A stretch of DNA of 33,103 nucleotides from Ferruginibacter sp. Lineage in GTDB: Bacteria > Bacteroidota > Bacteroidia > Chitinophagales > Chitinophagaceae. The stretch lies in the NCBI GenBank assembly GCA_025352525.1, contig JANXTG010000181.1, positions 1-33,103 on the forward strand, given 5' to 3'. The notes beneath the pieces are model-generated. The model did no database searches. It was given only the letters and a program-made list of their open reading frames with translations, and was not told the DNA's origin. Shown in pieces: positions 6,254 through 14,993 of the stretch (position 1 is the first letter of the stretch; every line of letters begins with the position of its first letter). The translations under genes were made by a program, and so were the position numbers.

Positions 6254-7777
6254 ATGAGCGAACAACATTTATCTGAACAGGAAATTATAAGAAGAGAGAA
6301 ACTGGTCGAACTGCAAAAAGCTGGGATAGATCCATACCCGGCAGCATTGTATCCCGTAAACATATCTGCTGCAGCAATTAAAGAAAATTATAAGGGCGAA
6401 GAAAACAAAGCAGACTTTGCAGAAGTATGCGTTGCAGGAAGAATAATGAGTGTGCGTGACATGGGGAAGGCCAATTTTGCTGTGTTGCAGGATGGAAGCG
6501 GTAAAATACAATTCTATATCCGTCAGGATGATATTTGCTTAACAGAGGATAAGAGCATGTACCAGTTGGTTTGGAAAAAGCTGATAGACATTGGTGATTT
6601 TATTGGTATTAAAGGATTTGTTTTTACCACAAAAACCGGAGAAACATCCATTCATATAAAAGAGTTTACCATTTTAAGTAAAGCCTTAAGACCATTACCA
6701 ATTGTAAAAGAAAAAGACGGAGAAACCTATGATGAAGTAACCGATCCTGAGTTTCGGTACCGCCAGCGTTATGCAGATTTAATTGTAAATCCCGGCGTGA
6801 AGGAAGTGTTTATTAAGCGTACAAAAATGATGAATGCCATACGTGCATTCTTAAATGACCATGGTGCATTGGAAGTAGATACGCCTGTGCTGCAAAGTAT
6901 TCCAGGTGGTGCTGCTGCGAGGCCTTTTAGCACGCATCACAATGCTTTAGATATGCCCATGTATATGCGTATTGCAAACGAGCTTTACCTTAAAAGGCTT
7001 ATCGTTGGTGGTTTTGAGTGGGTGTATGAGTTTAGCAGAAATTTTCGTAATGAAGGTATGGACCGCACACACAATCCGGAATTTACTGTGCTGGAATTTT
7101 ACACTGCTTACAAAGATTATGAGTGGATGATGGATACAACAGAGCAGTTGCTTGAAAAAACGGCCATCGCTACCAACGGAATTGCCACCGTGCAAAGCGG
7201 TGAAAATGAAATAAGTTTTAAAGCACCTTACAAACGTATAACCATGTACGATGCTATAAAAGAACATACCGGTTTTGATATAAGTGAAATGGATGAGGAA
7301 GGAATCAGGAACGTATGCGTGCAATTAAAAATACATGCTGATGCAAAATGGGGTAAAGGAAAACTGATAGATGAAATATTTGGCGGAAGATGTGAGCATC
7401 ATTATATACAACCAACATTTATTACAGATTATCCTGTAGAAATGAGCCCGCTTACTAAAAAGCACCGCAGCAAACCAGGCTTGGTAGAACGTTTTGAACT
7501 GATGATAAACGGAAAAGAAATTGCCAATGCCTACAGTGAGTTGAACGACCCGATAGAACAGCGGGAACGTTTTGAAGAACAAATTAAATTAATGGAGCGT
7601 GGCGATGATGAAGCGATGTTTATCGACCATGATTTTTTGCGTGCTCTTGAATACGGTATGCCACCTACAAGCGGTATTGGCTTTGGTATTGACAGATTAT
7701 GTATGTTATTAACCGGACAGGTTTCTATACAGGATGTATTGTTGTTCCCGATGATGCGACCGGAGAAAATGAATTAG
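6254..7777 (+). CDS. lysS: Lysyl-tRNA synthetase, class II
   Basis: A 507-residue enzyme (E. coli LysS is 505) that charges tRNA-Lys with lysine in the cytoplasm. The N-terminal OB-fold anticodon-binding domain spans ~55-150 (VAGRIMSVRDMGKANFAVLQD). The class II catalytic core follows: motif 1 around 190-215 (AFLNDHGALEVDTPVLQ), motif 2 around 257-285 (VYEFSRNFRNEGMDRTHNPE, then FTVLEFY) and motif 3 from 474 (GIGFGIDRLCMLL). The ATG start has a promoter-like element 20 nt upstream and the AT-rich leader usual in this phylum. It is divergent from the EamA operon and appears monocistronic, ending before a strong hairpin at 7972-8023. Confidence 0.97.
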   Translation: MSEQHLSEQEIIRREKLVELQKAGIDPYPAALYPVNISAAAIKENYKGEENKADFAEVCVAGRIMSVRDMGKANFAVLQDGSGKIQFYIRQDDICLTEDKSMYQLVWKKLIDIGDFIGIKGFVFTTKTGETSIHIKEFTILSKALRPLPIVKEKDGETYDEVTDPEFRYRQRYADLIVNPGVKEVFIKRTKMMNAIRAFLNDHGALEVDTPVLQSIPGGAAARPFSTHHNALDMPMYMRIANELYLKRLIVGGFEWVYEFSRNFRNEGMDRTHNPEFTVLEFYTAYKDYEWMMDTTEQLLEKTAIATNGIATVQSGENEISFKAPYKRITMYDAIKEHTGFDISEMDEEGIRNVCVQLKIHADAKWGKGKLIDEIFGGRCEHHYIQPTFITDYPVEMSPLTKKHRSKPGLVERFELMINGKEIANAYSELNDPIEQRERFEEQIKLMERGDDEAMFIDHDFLRALEYGMPPTSGIGFGIDRLCMLLTGQVSIQDVLLFPMMRPEKMN

Positions 7778-7788
7778 GGTTTTATTTT

Positions 7789-7945
7789 AACCACAAAGGG
7801 TTTAAACAAACAAGACGCAAAGGCAAAAAGGAGTACAAAAAATTATTTTAAACACGAGGGTTATCAGGGATAGAAGAAAACTAACAAAATGAATCTATAA
7901 AAATCTGAGCAATCTGCGAGTATATTTTTTCAAACACAAAGTACA
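7789..7945. repeat. Degenerate tandem-motif intergenic repeats
   Basis: After lysS the DNA contains loose tandem motifs of kinds common between Bacteroidota genes: AACCACAAAGGG / GACGCAAAGGCAAAAAGG, then AATCTGAGCAATCTGCGAG (7902-7920), then AAACACAAAGTACAAAGAG. No reading frame of note is present. The function is unknown. Confidence 0.45.
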
Positions 7946-7971
7946 AAGAGCAAGATTACTTTACAGCGCTT

Positions 7972-8023
7972 AATATAATTTACAAAGCCCCGTTCGATTA
8001 AACGGGGCTTTGTAAATTATATT
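7972..8023. terminator. Bidirectional terminator hairpin between convergent genes
   Basis: A perfect 23-bp inverted repeat (7972-7994 with 8001-8023) has a 6-nt loop CGATTA. The GC core GCCCCGTT / AACGGGGC is extended by an AT arm. It lies between lysS (plus) and the lipoprotein gene (minus), and the symmetric core would serve both. The T-run is short (GGGGCTTTGT), but the hairpin is unusually long and exact. Confidence 0.75.
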
Positions 8024-8036
8024 AGAAAGGGAGCTG

Positions 8037-8660
8037 CTATTTTAAGTCAAGCGTTATTAATTTTATTCGGGCAGACAAATTGGCGCCTCCGGCATTAACA
8101 GTACCAATGCTTTGAACCTGGCCTATACCCTGTGCATAATAAGTATCTCCTGATAATGGGTTAGGCCCTGTTCTTTCCAGGTGCACAACCAATACATTTT
8201 TAAAAGTAAACCCATCTAAAACATAACTGGGGATTTTATCTTTCATGGTATATGTGTATGTATCGGTACCATTAACTGCACCTAACCAACTTTCATTAAT
8301 ATTTTTAGCAGCATCTAAAATTAATAACTGGATTTTATTTGATGATGCTGTTAAGATGTTATAATATTTATCTCCATCCTGCCTAATGTACTGGTTTACC
8401 TGGTTGGTTGCATTATCATCGCTGCTGAATGTTTGAAATGTTGAGCCATAAGCAAGCGTGTCAGCAGCTAAACGCACAAATGTATATGTAGTGTTTTGAA
8501 TGCCACCTATGGTTCTTTTGTAAACCCATTTTGAACCGGCAACTTTTGGCTGGTAAGTAAGAGAATCTTTACTGTTGTTGGTATTTACACTTTTTATAGT
8601 TGCTTTTTTACATGCAGCAAGCGATAGAAGGCAAATAATAATTGATAATAAATATTTCAT
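8037..8660 (-). CDS. Hypothetical lipoprotein
   Basis: A 207-residue protein with a lipoprotein signal: MKYLLSIIICLLSLAAC with the lipobox LAAC and Cys17 as the lipidated residue, followed by KKAT. The mature part is rich in T, N, S and Y and predicted to be mostly beta-strand (PKVAGSKWVYKRTIGG, TYTFVRLAADTLAYGSTFQTF, TYYAQGIGQVQSIGTV). The layout, 'system for a conversion to a string of strands ending with a YYAQGIGQVQ motif', recalls small secreted Bacteroidota lipoproteins, but no function is recognised. It is 57 bp downstream of uvrB on the same strand, but a promoter-like element at 8708-8715 suggests its own transcript. Confidence 0.75.
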   Translation of the reverse strand: MKYLLSIIICLLSLAACKKATIKSVNTNNSKDSLTYQPKVAGSKWVYKRTIGGIQNTTYTFVRLAADTLAYGSTFQTFSSDDNATNQVNQYIRQDGDKYYNILTASSNKIQLLILDAAKNINESWLGAVNGTDTYTYTMKDKIPSYVLDGFTFKNVLVVHLERTGPNPLSGDTYYAQGIGQVQSIGTVNAGGANLSARIKLITLDLK

Positions 8661-8707
8661 AAAACAGCATTTATAACTACAATTTAAGTAATAATTATCC
8701 TATTAAA

Positions 8708-8735
8708 CAAATTTATACTACTTCATTCCTTCCAA
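8708..8735 (-). promoter_or_regulatory. Promoter candidate for the lipoprotein gene
   Basis: The minus strand has TAAATTTG (8708-8715), matching TAnnTTTG, with a TTG 17 nt upstream as a partial -33 element inside the end of uvrB. The ATG of the lipoprotein gene is ~47 nt downstream. Confidence 0.4.
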
Positions 8736-10757
8736 TTCCTTTTGCATTTTAAACATTTCATCTCTTAATCGTGCCGCTTCCATAAAGTCCATATCTCTTG
8801 CGGCACGTTCCATTTCTTTCTTAATTTTTGTAATACCCTTTTCCATTTGGGGTATTGTTTTGTATTCCGTCTGGTCTTCTGCGGCTACAGTTAAAATATC
8901 TTCATCAGAAGCTATGGCGTTTGGTTTTGTTGGGTCAAAAGCTTTTATATTGAGCACACTTCCCTGTGCAAACACTTCTGTTTTTGTTTTAGTAATAGTG
9001 GTGGGTGTAATGCCATGAAGCGTATTAAATGCTACCTGTTTTTCCCGTCGGCGGTCTGTTTCGTCCATTGTTTTGCGCATGCTCTCTGTAATTTTATCCG
9101 CATAAAATATTACCAGCCCTTTTGAGTTTCGGGCTGCACGGCCTGCGGTTTGGGTAAGGCTTCTTTCATTGCGCAGAAAACCTTCTTTATCTGCATCTAA
9201 AATAGCAACTAGAGATACCTCGGGCAAATCCAATCCTTCTCTTAAAAGGTTTACACCAACGAGTACATCAATAATACCAAGGCGCAGTTCACGAAGTATT
9301 TCTATCCTATCCAGCGTATGCACATTGCTGTGTATGTATTTAGATTTGATGTTGATGCGGTGCAGGTATTTATCCATTTCTTCCGCCATGCGTTTTGTAA
9401 GGGTTGTTACCAGAATACGGTCGCCCATTTTTATGCGCTTGTCTATTTCATCCAGTAAATCATCTATCTGGTTTACGGATGGGCGTACTTCAATTGGCGG
9501 ATCCAACAGACCGGTTGGGCGCACCACCTGTTCCACCACTACACCACCACTTTTTTCAAGTTCATATTCTCCCGGCGTAGCCGAAACATATACCATTTGG
9601 CTGACAAGGTTTTCAAATTCATGAAAGTTCTGCGGACGGTTATCCATTGCTGATGGCAGGCGAAAACCATATTCCACAAGTGTAATCTTTCTGCTTCTGT
9701 CACCACCATACATGCCACTTATTTGCGGCACGGTCTGGTGGCTTTCATCCAAAATGCACAAAAAATCTTTAGGAAAATAATCTATAAGGCAGAAAGGTCT
9801 TGCACCCGGTAATCGCTGGTCAAAAAAGCGGGAATAGTTTTCAATGCCATTGCAATAACCAAGTTCTTTAATCATTTCAATATCGTAGCTAACCCGTTCG
9901 GTAATTCGCTGCGCTTCTATAAATTTACCGCTCTTTTTAAAATATTCTGCCTGTGCAAAACACTCATCCTGTATCTGGCTGATGACCCTTGCCTGCATAT
10001 CTTTTGGCGCCAGGTATAGCGATGCCGGAAAAATAGCCGCATCTATTACTTCTACAATACGCTTACCGGTGCTTAGTTCCAGCGTTTCTATCTTTTCTAT
10101 TTCATCGCCAAAGAAACTGATGCGGTAACCATAATCTACATAAGGCAAATTAATATCTACCGTATCGCCCTTTACCCTAAAAGTACCACGGGTAAAATCG
10201 CCTTGGCTGCGGTTATACAAACTGTTTACCAGTGAATGTAAAAAACCCTGTCGGCTGATGACCTGGTTTTTGCGGATGCGGATAATACCGTTTTCGTACT
10301 CTGCCGGGTTACCCATACCATAAATGCAACTCACACTGGCCACCACTATAATATCTCTGCGACCACTTAATAATTGGGCTGTTGCCTGCAGGCGAAGTTT
10401 ATCGAGTTCTTCATTAATGGCAAGGTCTTTTTCAATATAAGTATTGCTGCTGGGCATGTAAGCCTCGGGCTGATAATAATCGTAATAAGATACAAAGTAC
10501 CCAACTGCATTATCAGGAAAAAACTGCTTAAACTCGCCATACAATTGCGCCACAAGCGTTTTGTTGTGGGTGATGATGAGTGTGGGCCGTTGCGTTTGCT
10601 GAATAACATTGGCCATGGTAAATGTTTTACCACTACCTGTTACGCCAAGCAAAACCTGGTGTTTTTCGCCTTCGTTTATACCCTCAACAAGTTTTACGAT
10701 TGCCTCGGGCTGATCGCCTGCAGGTGTATAAGAAGATTGTAAATTGAAATTTGACAA
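8718..10757 (-). CDS. uvrB: Excinuclease ABC subunit B
   Basis: A ~679-residue UvrB, the damage-verifying helicase-like subunit of nucleotide excision repair, working with UvrA and UvrC. Visible features in order: the TPAGDQPEAI N-terminus; Walker A GVTGSGKT at 38-45; the beta-hairpin region with YYDYYQPEAYMPSSNTYIEKD; the DESH Walker B box (CILDESHQTV); helicase motif VI QTAGRAARN; and the C-terminal UVR motif (RDMDFMEAARLRDEMFKMQK) that contacts UvrC. No ATG is available. TTG at 10757 is preferred over TTG at 10784 because it lines up with the E. coli start (MSKPFKLNSAFKPSGDQP) and lies just after a promoter-like element that falls downstream of the 10784 codon. Confidence 0.96.
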   Translation of the reverse strand: MSNFNLQSSYTPAGDQPEAIVKLVEGINEGEKHQVLLGVTGSGKTFTMANVIQQTQRPTLIITHNKTLVAQLYGEFKQFFPDNAVGYFVSYYDYYQPEAYMPSSNTYIEKDLAINEELDKLRLQATAQLLSGRRDIIVVASVSCIYGMGNPAEYENGIIRIRKNQVISRQGFLHSLVNSLYNRSQGDFTRGTFRVKGDTVDINLPYVDYGYRISFFGDEIEKIETLELSTGKRIVEVIDAAIFPASLYLAPKDMQARVISQIQDECFAQAEYFKKSGKFIEAQRITERVSYDIEMIKELGYCNGIENYSRFFDQRLPGARPFCLIDYFPKDFLCILDESHQTVPQISGMYGGDRSRKITLVEYGFRLPSAMDNRPQNFHEFENLVSQMVYVSATPGEYELEKSGGVVVEQVVRPTGLLDPPIEVRPSVNQIDDLLDEIDKRIKMGDRILVTTLTKRMAEEMDKYLHRINIKSKYIHSNVHTLDRIEILRELRLGIIDVLVGVNLLREGLDLPEVSLVAILDADKEGFLRNERSLTQTAGRAARNSKGLVIFYADKITESMRKTMDETDRRREKQVAFNTLHGITPTTITKTKTEVFAQGSVLNIKAFDPTKPNAIASDEDILTVAAEDQTEYKTIPQMEKGITKIKKEMERAARDMDFMEAARLRDEMFKMQKELEGMK

Positions 10758-10771
10758 AGAAATACTTTTTA

Positions 10772-10779
10772 CAAATTTA
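10772..10779 (-). promoter_or_regulatory. Promoter -7 element for uvrB
   Basis: The minus strand reads TAAATTTG, matching TAnnTTTG; transcription would begin ~10765, 8-10 nt before the TTG at 10757. An inverted repeat TACCAT-GT-ATGGTA lies a little upstream (10814-10827) and could be an operator. No LexA-type box was recognised. Confidence 0.35.
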
Positions 10780-10845
10780 AACAATGAGGGTAATTAAAAT
10801 AATGTTTCCCTATTACCATACATGGTAAAATTGTGACGATAAAGA

Positions 10846-11118
10846 TTACTTAAAATATTTTCTCATAAAATGTGCAATGGTAAAAGTTGGGATGATATCA
10901 GTAAACGGAAAAGCTTCCTCCACAAAATTTATTACCGCACCGGTTGCACCAAACCTGCCGCCAAAAGATTTAAAAAATATAAAAGCTGACAGGGGTGCCC
11001 ATATCACATCGCTAAACTCCCCAACGCCAGGTAAGGCAAAACTTAAACAGCCAATAAGGTCCATTATAATACAAAATGTAAGGGAGGGAACGGTAGTAGT
11101 TTGTTCAAGTGTTTTCAT
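10846..11118 (-). CDS. Small conserved membrane protein, function unknown
   Basis: A 90-residue protein. The segments IIMDLIGCLSFALPGVGEFSD, VIWAPLSAFIFFKSFGG and FTDIIPTFTIAHFMRKYF are recognisable from small conserved Bacteroidota membrane proteins. Two hydrophobic helices are likely, with a positively charged C-terminus in the cytoplasm. The ATG at 11118 is clear. It lies upstream of uvrB on the same strand with an ~60-bp gap containing a separate promoter-like element, so co-transcription is uncertain. No function is known to me. Confidence 0.7.
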   Translation of the reverse strand: MKTLEQTTTVPSLTFCIIMDLIGCLSFALPGVGEFSDVIWAPLSAFIFFKSFGGRFGATGAVINFVEEAFPFTDIIPTFTIAHFMRKYFK

Positions 11119-11545
11119 GGCAAATTTTTATACAAATACAATGCAGTTTTTTGGGTTTGACAGAATATCAATGTTAATATTTAAGATGGCGGGGAGTAGA
11201 TTGTGGTAATGAGTATGATAGATGATGAGTTATGAGTTTTTATATATAAAGCCTAAAATACATTGACAAACAACGTTGAACATTAATTACAATATGTTTA
11301 TCAAAAGCCGGCAAAAGTTTAATAAAAAATAATTCTGTTGCACGCTAAAACGAATTCGTAATTGATTTTTTAAATATTGTTATTTTTTTCATTACATCGA
11401 CGTCATTTAAATAAAAATAAATAAGCCCTTTTAGCTCTTAATTTGGCGGCTGCAAAATTTCAGGAAGTCAACTAATACCGTATTTTAAAAAAATTGCAAC
11501 TGATAGCAATATTAATATAATCCTAATTCTCAATATCTTTACCTG
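11119..11545. other. Intergenic region between divergent genes
   Basis: This 427-bp stretch lies between the small membrane protein gene (minus) and the GAF gene (plus). It holds AT-rich DNA and a loose repeat (GATGATGAGTTATGAGTTTTT, ~11222-11240). No gene, RNA or strong hairpin was seen. The only promoter-like element close to a start is TATCTTTA at 11534-11541. Confidence 0.5.
11534..11541 (+). promoter_or_regulatory. Promoter-like element 4 nt before the GAF gene start
   Basis: TATCTTTA matches seven of eight positions of TAnnTTTG counting the free ones, and ends 4 nt before the ATG at 11546. If used, it would give an mRNA starting at or near the start codon. Confidence 0.3.
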
Positions 11546-12070
11546 ATGGAAGAGAAAATTGAACTTAAAAGGCTTGAAAACTTATATAAATATCAAATTC
11601 TCAATACCCCTTTGGATGGAGATTTTGATGAAATAACTTCCTTGGCAGCAAAAATCTTTAGTGTTCCTATAGCAATAATTACACTGGTTGATACAGACAA
11701 AATTTGGTTTAAATCTTCCTTTGGTCTTGAGGTTGATGGAATACCAAGGGAGAATGGGTTATGCAGTTCTGCAATTATGGCGGACGATATTTATATTGTT
11801 GAAGATGCTAGACTTGATCCCCGTACGCTTACTAATTCGCTGGTGGCAGGGTCAATGGGATTACAATTTTATGCCGCGGCTCCGCTAAAATCATTAAGTG
11901 GATACAATTTAGGTACTTTATGTATTATTGATAAAAGTCCAAGAATGTTATCAGGTATAGAAATATCAATGCTATTGCAACTTGCCAGGATTGTAGTGGA
12001 CAAAATGGAATTAAAACTTCAATCAAGATTATTATTTAGAGAAATGCAAAAAAATATTACTCCTGAATAA
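11546..12070 (+). CDS. GAF domain-containing protein
   Basis: A 174-residue protein made of a single GAF domain (~20-155). It begins LKRLENLYKYQILNTPLDGDFDEIT, a segment found before GAF domains of many sensor kinases and cyclases. It continues with IFSVPIAIITLVDTDKIWFKSSFGLEVDGIPRENGLCSSAI, IVEDARLDPRTLTNSLVAG and LQFYAAAPLKSLSGYNLGTLCIIDKSPR, ending in a helix that in other proteins leads to an output domain. No output domain is present, so it is a stand-alone sensor or a partner protein; the ligand is unknown. The gene stands alone. Confidence 0.88.
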   Translation: MEEKIELKRLENLYKYQILNTPLDGDFDEITSLAAKIFSVPIAIITLVDTDKIWFKSSFGLEVDGIPRENGLCSSAIMADDIYIVEDARLDPRTLTNSLVAGSMGLQFYAAAPLKSLSGYNLGTLCIIDKSPRMLSGIEISMLLQLARIVVDKMELKLQSRLLFREMQKNITPE

Positions 12071-12378
12071 TGGCTTTGCTCAAATAAATAACATGAGTTG
12101 ATAATATTGTTAGTCATACTTGGATGACTAGTGCCAATGGCTGGCTCTGTTGTTACAATAAAATGAGATGTGAGTATAAAGCAGCGGCCGCAGTATATAG
12201 AAGGTTGGGGCAATCAGGCAATACATAATCCAAAAGAATTAAAAATGCGCTTGCAGTATAAAAAAGATTTATTCCAGAGATAGAACTAATAGAACTGTAT
12301 AAAAAGGAATTTCCTTAAAAAAATGAGGGTGTCTTCAGACTTTTATTACTCGGGTTTTCACCAGAACAAAAAAACTGT
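12071..12378. other. Intergenic region with a possible coding remnant
   Basis: This 308-bp stretch lies between convergent genes. A 7-bp inverted repeat (TAGTCAT / ATGACTA, ~12110-12130) is present without a T-tract. A frame at ~12170-12318 reads RCEYKAAAAVYRRLGQSGN, then stop codons, then KRFIPEIELIELYKKEFP before a final TAA. This looks like a short eroded coding sequence, but its origin is not recognised. No terminator was identified. Confidence 0.35.
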
Positions 12379-12876
12379 TTAAACCTGTACAGGATTCCTT
12401 CTTCTTTCAGGTCTAAAATTCATTCTTTGTAACTCCTTAAAATCGATTGTAATGCCCGCTAATAGTTTATCTTCCAGTAGATTTGCAAAAGTTTCAAAGT
12501 ATGCAATTGCATCATCTTTTTTGTTTCTTTTAAGCCATCTAAAGCCATCAGGTAAATTATTTAAGACATTTCTGTCGCTCAAATATTCTATGTGATGAAT
12601 ATCAGTTGGAGTTAAACCAATTTCTTCCAGTTTATTAAAAATAAGTTTAAGTGGGGCATTTGTTATTGGGCAAAATTCTTCTGCCAACTCAGTCCATTCA
12701 CCTGTACTTGTATGGGCATATGTAAGAATCTCTTCTTTTGTAAAGTTAGTTACAGACTGTACCAGATTTCCACAGTTGCATGCACCATGATGTCCCCATG
12801 AGTGATAGGCCCCATTTTTAAGATTGGTAGCTGTTAAACGCAATGCATCTATTAATGTTGAAGTAGGATTTGCCAT
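12379..12876 (-). CDS. Conserved hypothetical protein
   Basis: A 165-residue, soluble, probably cytoplasmic protein with no signal peptide. It begins MANPTSTLIDALRLTATNLK, then has a Gly/His/Cys-rich stretch, YHSWGHHGACNCGNLVQSVT, that could bind a metal. It continues with helical sequence (LIFNKLEEIGLTPTDIHHIEYLSDRNVL) and ends basic (FRPERRRNPVQV). It resembles hypothetical proteins of Bacteroidota that I recall, but I know no function. The ATG at 12876 is clear. It is transcribed alone, towards the GAF gene. Confidence 0.75.
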   Translation of the reverse strand: MANPTSTLIDALRLTATNLKNGAYHSWGHHGACNCGNLVQSVTNFTKEEILTYAHTSTGEWTELAEEFCPITNAPLKLIFNKLEEIGLTPTDIHHIEYLSDRNVLNNLPDGFRWLKRNKKDDAIAYFETFANLLEDKLLAGITIDFKELQRMNFRPERRRNPVQV

Positions 12877-13129
12877 CCGTAAAATTAATTATTAAACCCA
12901 AACAGGATTAATAATTATTGTTGAAATCAGGAATTTATTTATTACCAAAAGCGGATTTTTATAGTTTTAAAAATGTAGGTGTTTAAATTAAATACCTGCA
13001 CTGAATAATCAGGGTCTCAAAAAAATTTCCATATATATAAATTATATTTTTTGTTTGTAAATCCCTCATCAAACTTATTGCGTAGGTTTACAATTCTTAA
13101 TTAACAACCAAATTTTAAAATAATTAAAA

Positions 13130-13738
13130 ATGAAAAAAACATTATTATCAGCGTTAATGGCGGCTTCTGCTTCCGTTTTATTACTTGCATCTTGCAACAA
13201 CGAAAAAAAGACAGATGTTTCAACTACAACATCTTCGGACACAACCAAAATGGTTGAAACTCCAACAGCTCCTGCAAAAACAGAGGAAGCTGGTGTTATG
13301 GTTGGCGGTGCTAACATGGTAGCTTCCAAAAACATCGTAGAAAATGCTATAGGTTCTGCAGATCATACTACGCTTGTAGCAGCAGTAAAAGCAGCAGGTC
13401 TTGTTGAAACTTTAAGTGGTCCTGGTCCTTTCACAGTATTTGCACCAACTAACGAAGCTTTTGCTAAATTACCTGCAGGTGCAGTAGATGGTTTACTTAA
13501 GCCAGAAAGCAAAGCAAAATTAACAGGCGTACTTACTTACCATGTAGTAGCGGGTGCTTTAAAAGCGGCTGATCTTAAAGATGGTCAAAAACTAAAAACA
13601 GTACAAGGCCAAGAATTGACTGTTTCTGTAAAAGGTGGTAAAGTAATGATCAACGGTGCTAATGTAACTATCGCAGACGCTGTATCAAGCAACGGTGTAA
13701 CTCACGTAATTGATGCTGTTCTAATGCCAAAAAAATAA
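13130..13738 (+). CDS. Fasciclin (FAS1) domain lipoprotein
   Basis: A 202-residue protein. The lipoprotein signal is [22 protein letters not shown] with the lipidated Cys22. A Thr/Ser/Pro/Ala-rich linker (~25-65) leads to one FAS1 domain (~68-200) with the H1 box [23 protein letters not shown], and the H2 region [25 protein letters not shown]1 domains mediate adhesion or interactions at the cell surface. The even codon choice and a strong terminator just downstream suggest good expression. It is a stand-alone gene. Confidence 0.95.
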   Translation: MKKTLLSALMAASASVLLLASCNNEKKTDVSTTTSSDTTKMVETPTAPAKTEEAGVMVGGANMVASKNIVENAIGSADHTTLVAAVKAAGLVETLSGPGPFTVFAPTNEAFAKLPAGAVDGLLKPESKAKLTGVLTYHVVAGALKAADLKDGQKLKTVQGQELTVSVKGGKVMINGANVTIADAVSSNGVTHVIDAVLMPKK

Positions 13739-13762
13739 TTTTTTAGGTTTAGATTTAATTTT

Positions 13763-13797
13763 AAAAAAAAAGTCGCTTTTAAAGCGACTTTTTTTTA
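13763..13797. terminator. Strong bidirectional terminator
   Basis: An A-run, AGTCGC (13771-13776), a 7-nt loop TTTTAAA, GCGACT (13784-13789), then a T-run. The A-run and T-run are symmetric, so it can stop both the fasciclin gene (plus) and mqnC (minus). Confidence 0.9.
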
Positions 13798-13847
13798 TGT
13801 ATAAATTTTTGTTGAAGTATTACTTGGGTTGACGCCAGTTTTATTGA

Positions 13848-14978
13848 CTAATAATCTATTACTTGTTCTTTCATCTCAGGCATTTGTCTCCAGCCATATT
13901 GCTGATTACGCAGTTGTGGTTCAAAACCGGCCATCCGTATGGCTTCCTGTATACTGTTAGCCGTAAACCGATGTGGTGCACCTGCAGCGCTTACTACATT
14001 TTCTTCAATCATAATACTGCCAAAATCATTTGCTCCGGCATTTAAGCAAAGCTGTGCAACCGGTTTCCCTACAGTGAGCCAGCTCGCTTGTATGTTTTTT
14101 ACATTAGGCAACATAATACGGCTCATGGCAATCATTCTTATATATTCTTCAGGTGTTGTTAGATTGTGCACGCCACGTATTCTCGCAAGTAATGTATCTG
14201 CATCTTGAAAAGTCCATGGAATAAACGCTAAAAATCCTTTTGCATCTTCTGGCTTCCGACTTTGTACTTCTCTAATTTTTACAAGATGATCAAACCTTTC
14301 TTCTAAAGTTTCTACATGCCCAAACATCATGGTGGCAGATGTTGTAATGTTTAATTTGTGAGCTTCGTGCATAATATCGAGCCACTCTTGTGCGCCACAT
14401 TTTCCTTTGCTGATTAATCTGCGTACCCTGTCAGTCAAAATTTCTGCGCCTGCACCCGGCAAACTATCCATACCGGCTTCTTTTAAAGCCATTAAAACTT
14501 CTTTGTGGGTACTTTTTTCCAGCTTGGTAATATGTGCTATTTCGGGCGGGCCCAGGGTATGCAATTTAATATTTGGATAAAGGCTTTTAAGCTCTTTAAA
14601 TAGATTTACATAAAAAGAAAGTCCAAGGTCTGGATGATGGCCACCTTGTAATAACAACTGATCGCCACCGTAAGCAATGGTTTCTTCAATTTTTCTTTTG
14701 TACGTTTCAATATCTGTTATGTATGCATCTTTATGGCCGGGGATTCTGTAAAAATTACAAAATTTACAATTGGCAATACACACGTTTGTAGTATTTACAT
14801 TTCTGTCTATCTGCCAGGTTACTTTACCATGCGGCACCTGTATTTTTCTTAACTCATTAGCAACAAACATCAAATCAGCCAATGCAGCTTTTTCAAACAA
14901 GAAAACGCCTTCTTCTGCAGAAAGAAATTCAAAAGACATTGCTTTTTTTAATAGGTCATCAATATTCATTTTCAACAT
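13848..14978 (-). CDS. mqnC: Cyclic dehypoxanthinyl futalosine synthase (radical SAM)
   Basis: A 376-residue radical SAM enzyme of the futalosine route to menaquinone. It cyclises dehypoxanthine futalosine to the bicyclic precursor. The 4Fe-4S motif CX3CX2C is at Cys67, Cys71 and Cys74 (CIANCKFCNFYR). GGDQLLLQGGHHPDLGL, LHTLGPPEI, SLPGAGAEIL and FIPWTFQ are typical of MqnC and separate it from MqnE and from CofG/CofH. Starts at 14978 and 14969 (second Met) are both possible. A promoter-like element lies ~15 nt upstream. The pathway supplies the menaquinone oxidised by the ACIII complex encoded further on. The gene is divergent from the aspartyl protease gene. Confidence 0.95.
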   Translation of the reverse strand: MLKMNIDDLLKKAMSFEFLSAEEGVFLFEKAALADLMFVANELRKIQVPHGKVTWQIDRNVNTTNVCIANCKFCNFYRIPGHKDAYITDIETYKRKIEETIAYGGDQLLLQGGHHPDLGLSFYVNLFKELKSLYPNIKLHTLGPPEIAHITKLEKSTHKEVLMALKEAGMDSLPGAGAEILTDRVRRLISKGKCGAQEWLDIMHEAHKLNITTSATMMFGHVETLEERFDHLVKIREVQSRKPEDAKGFLAFIPWTFQDADTLLARIRGVHNLTTPEEYIRMIAMSRIMLPNVKNIQASWLTVGKPVAQLCLNAGANDFGSIMIEENVVSAAGAPHRFTANSIQEAIRMAGFEPQLRNQQYGWRQMPEMKEQVIDY

Positions 14979-14993
14979 ATTTAAATTGCATTA

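Noticed and set aside
10814..10827. TACCAT-GT-ATGGTA palindrome before uvrB as an SOS/LexA box
   Set aside because: It does not resemble a LexA site known to me; it is only noted as a possible operator.
11119..11209. Plus-strand frame 10877-11209 opposite the small membrane protein gene
   Set aside because: It is a shadow of the minus-strand gene, whose translation has conserved membrane segments, whereas the plus frame has none.
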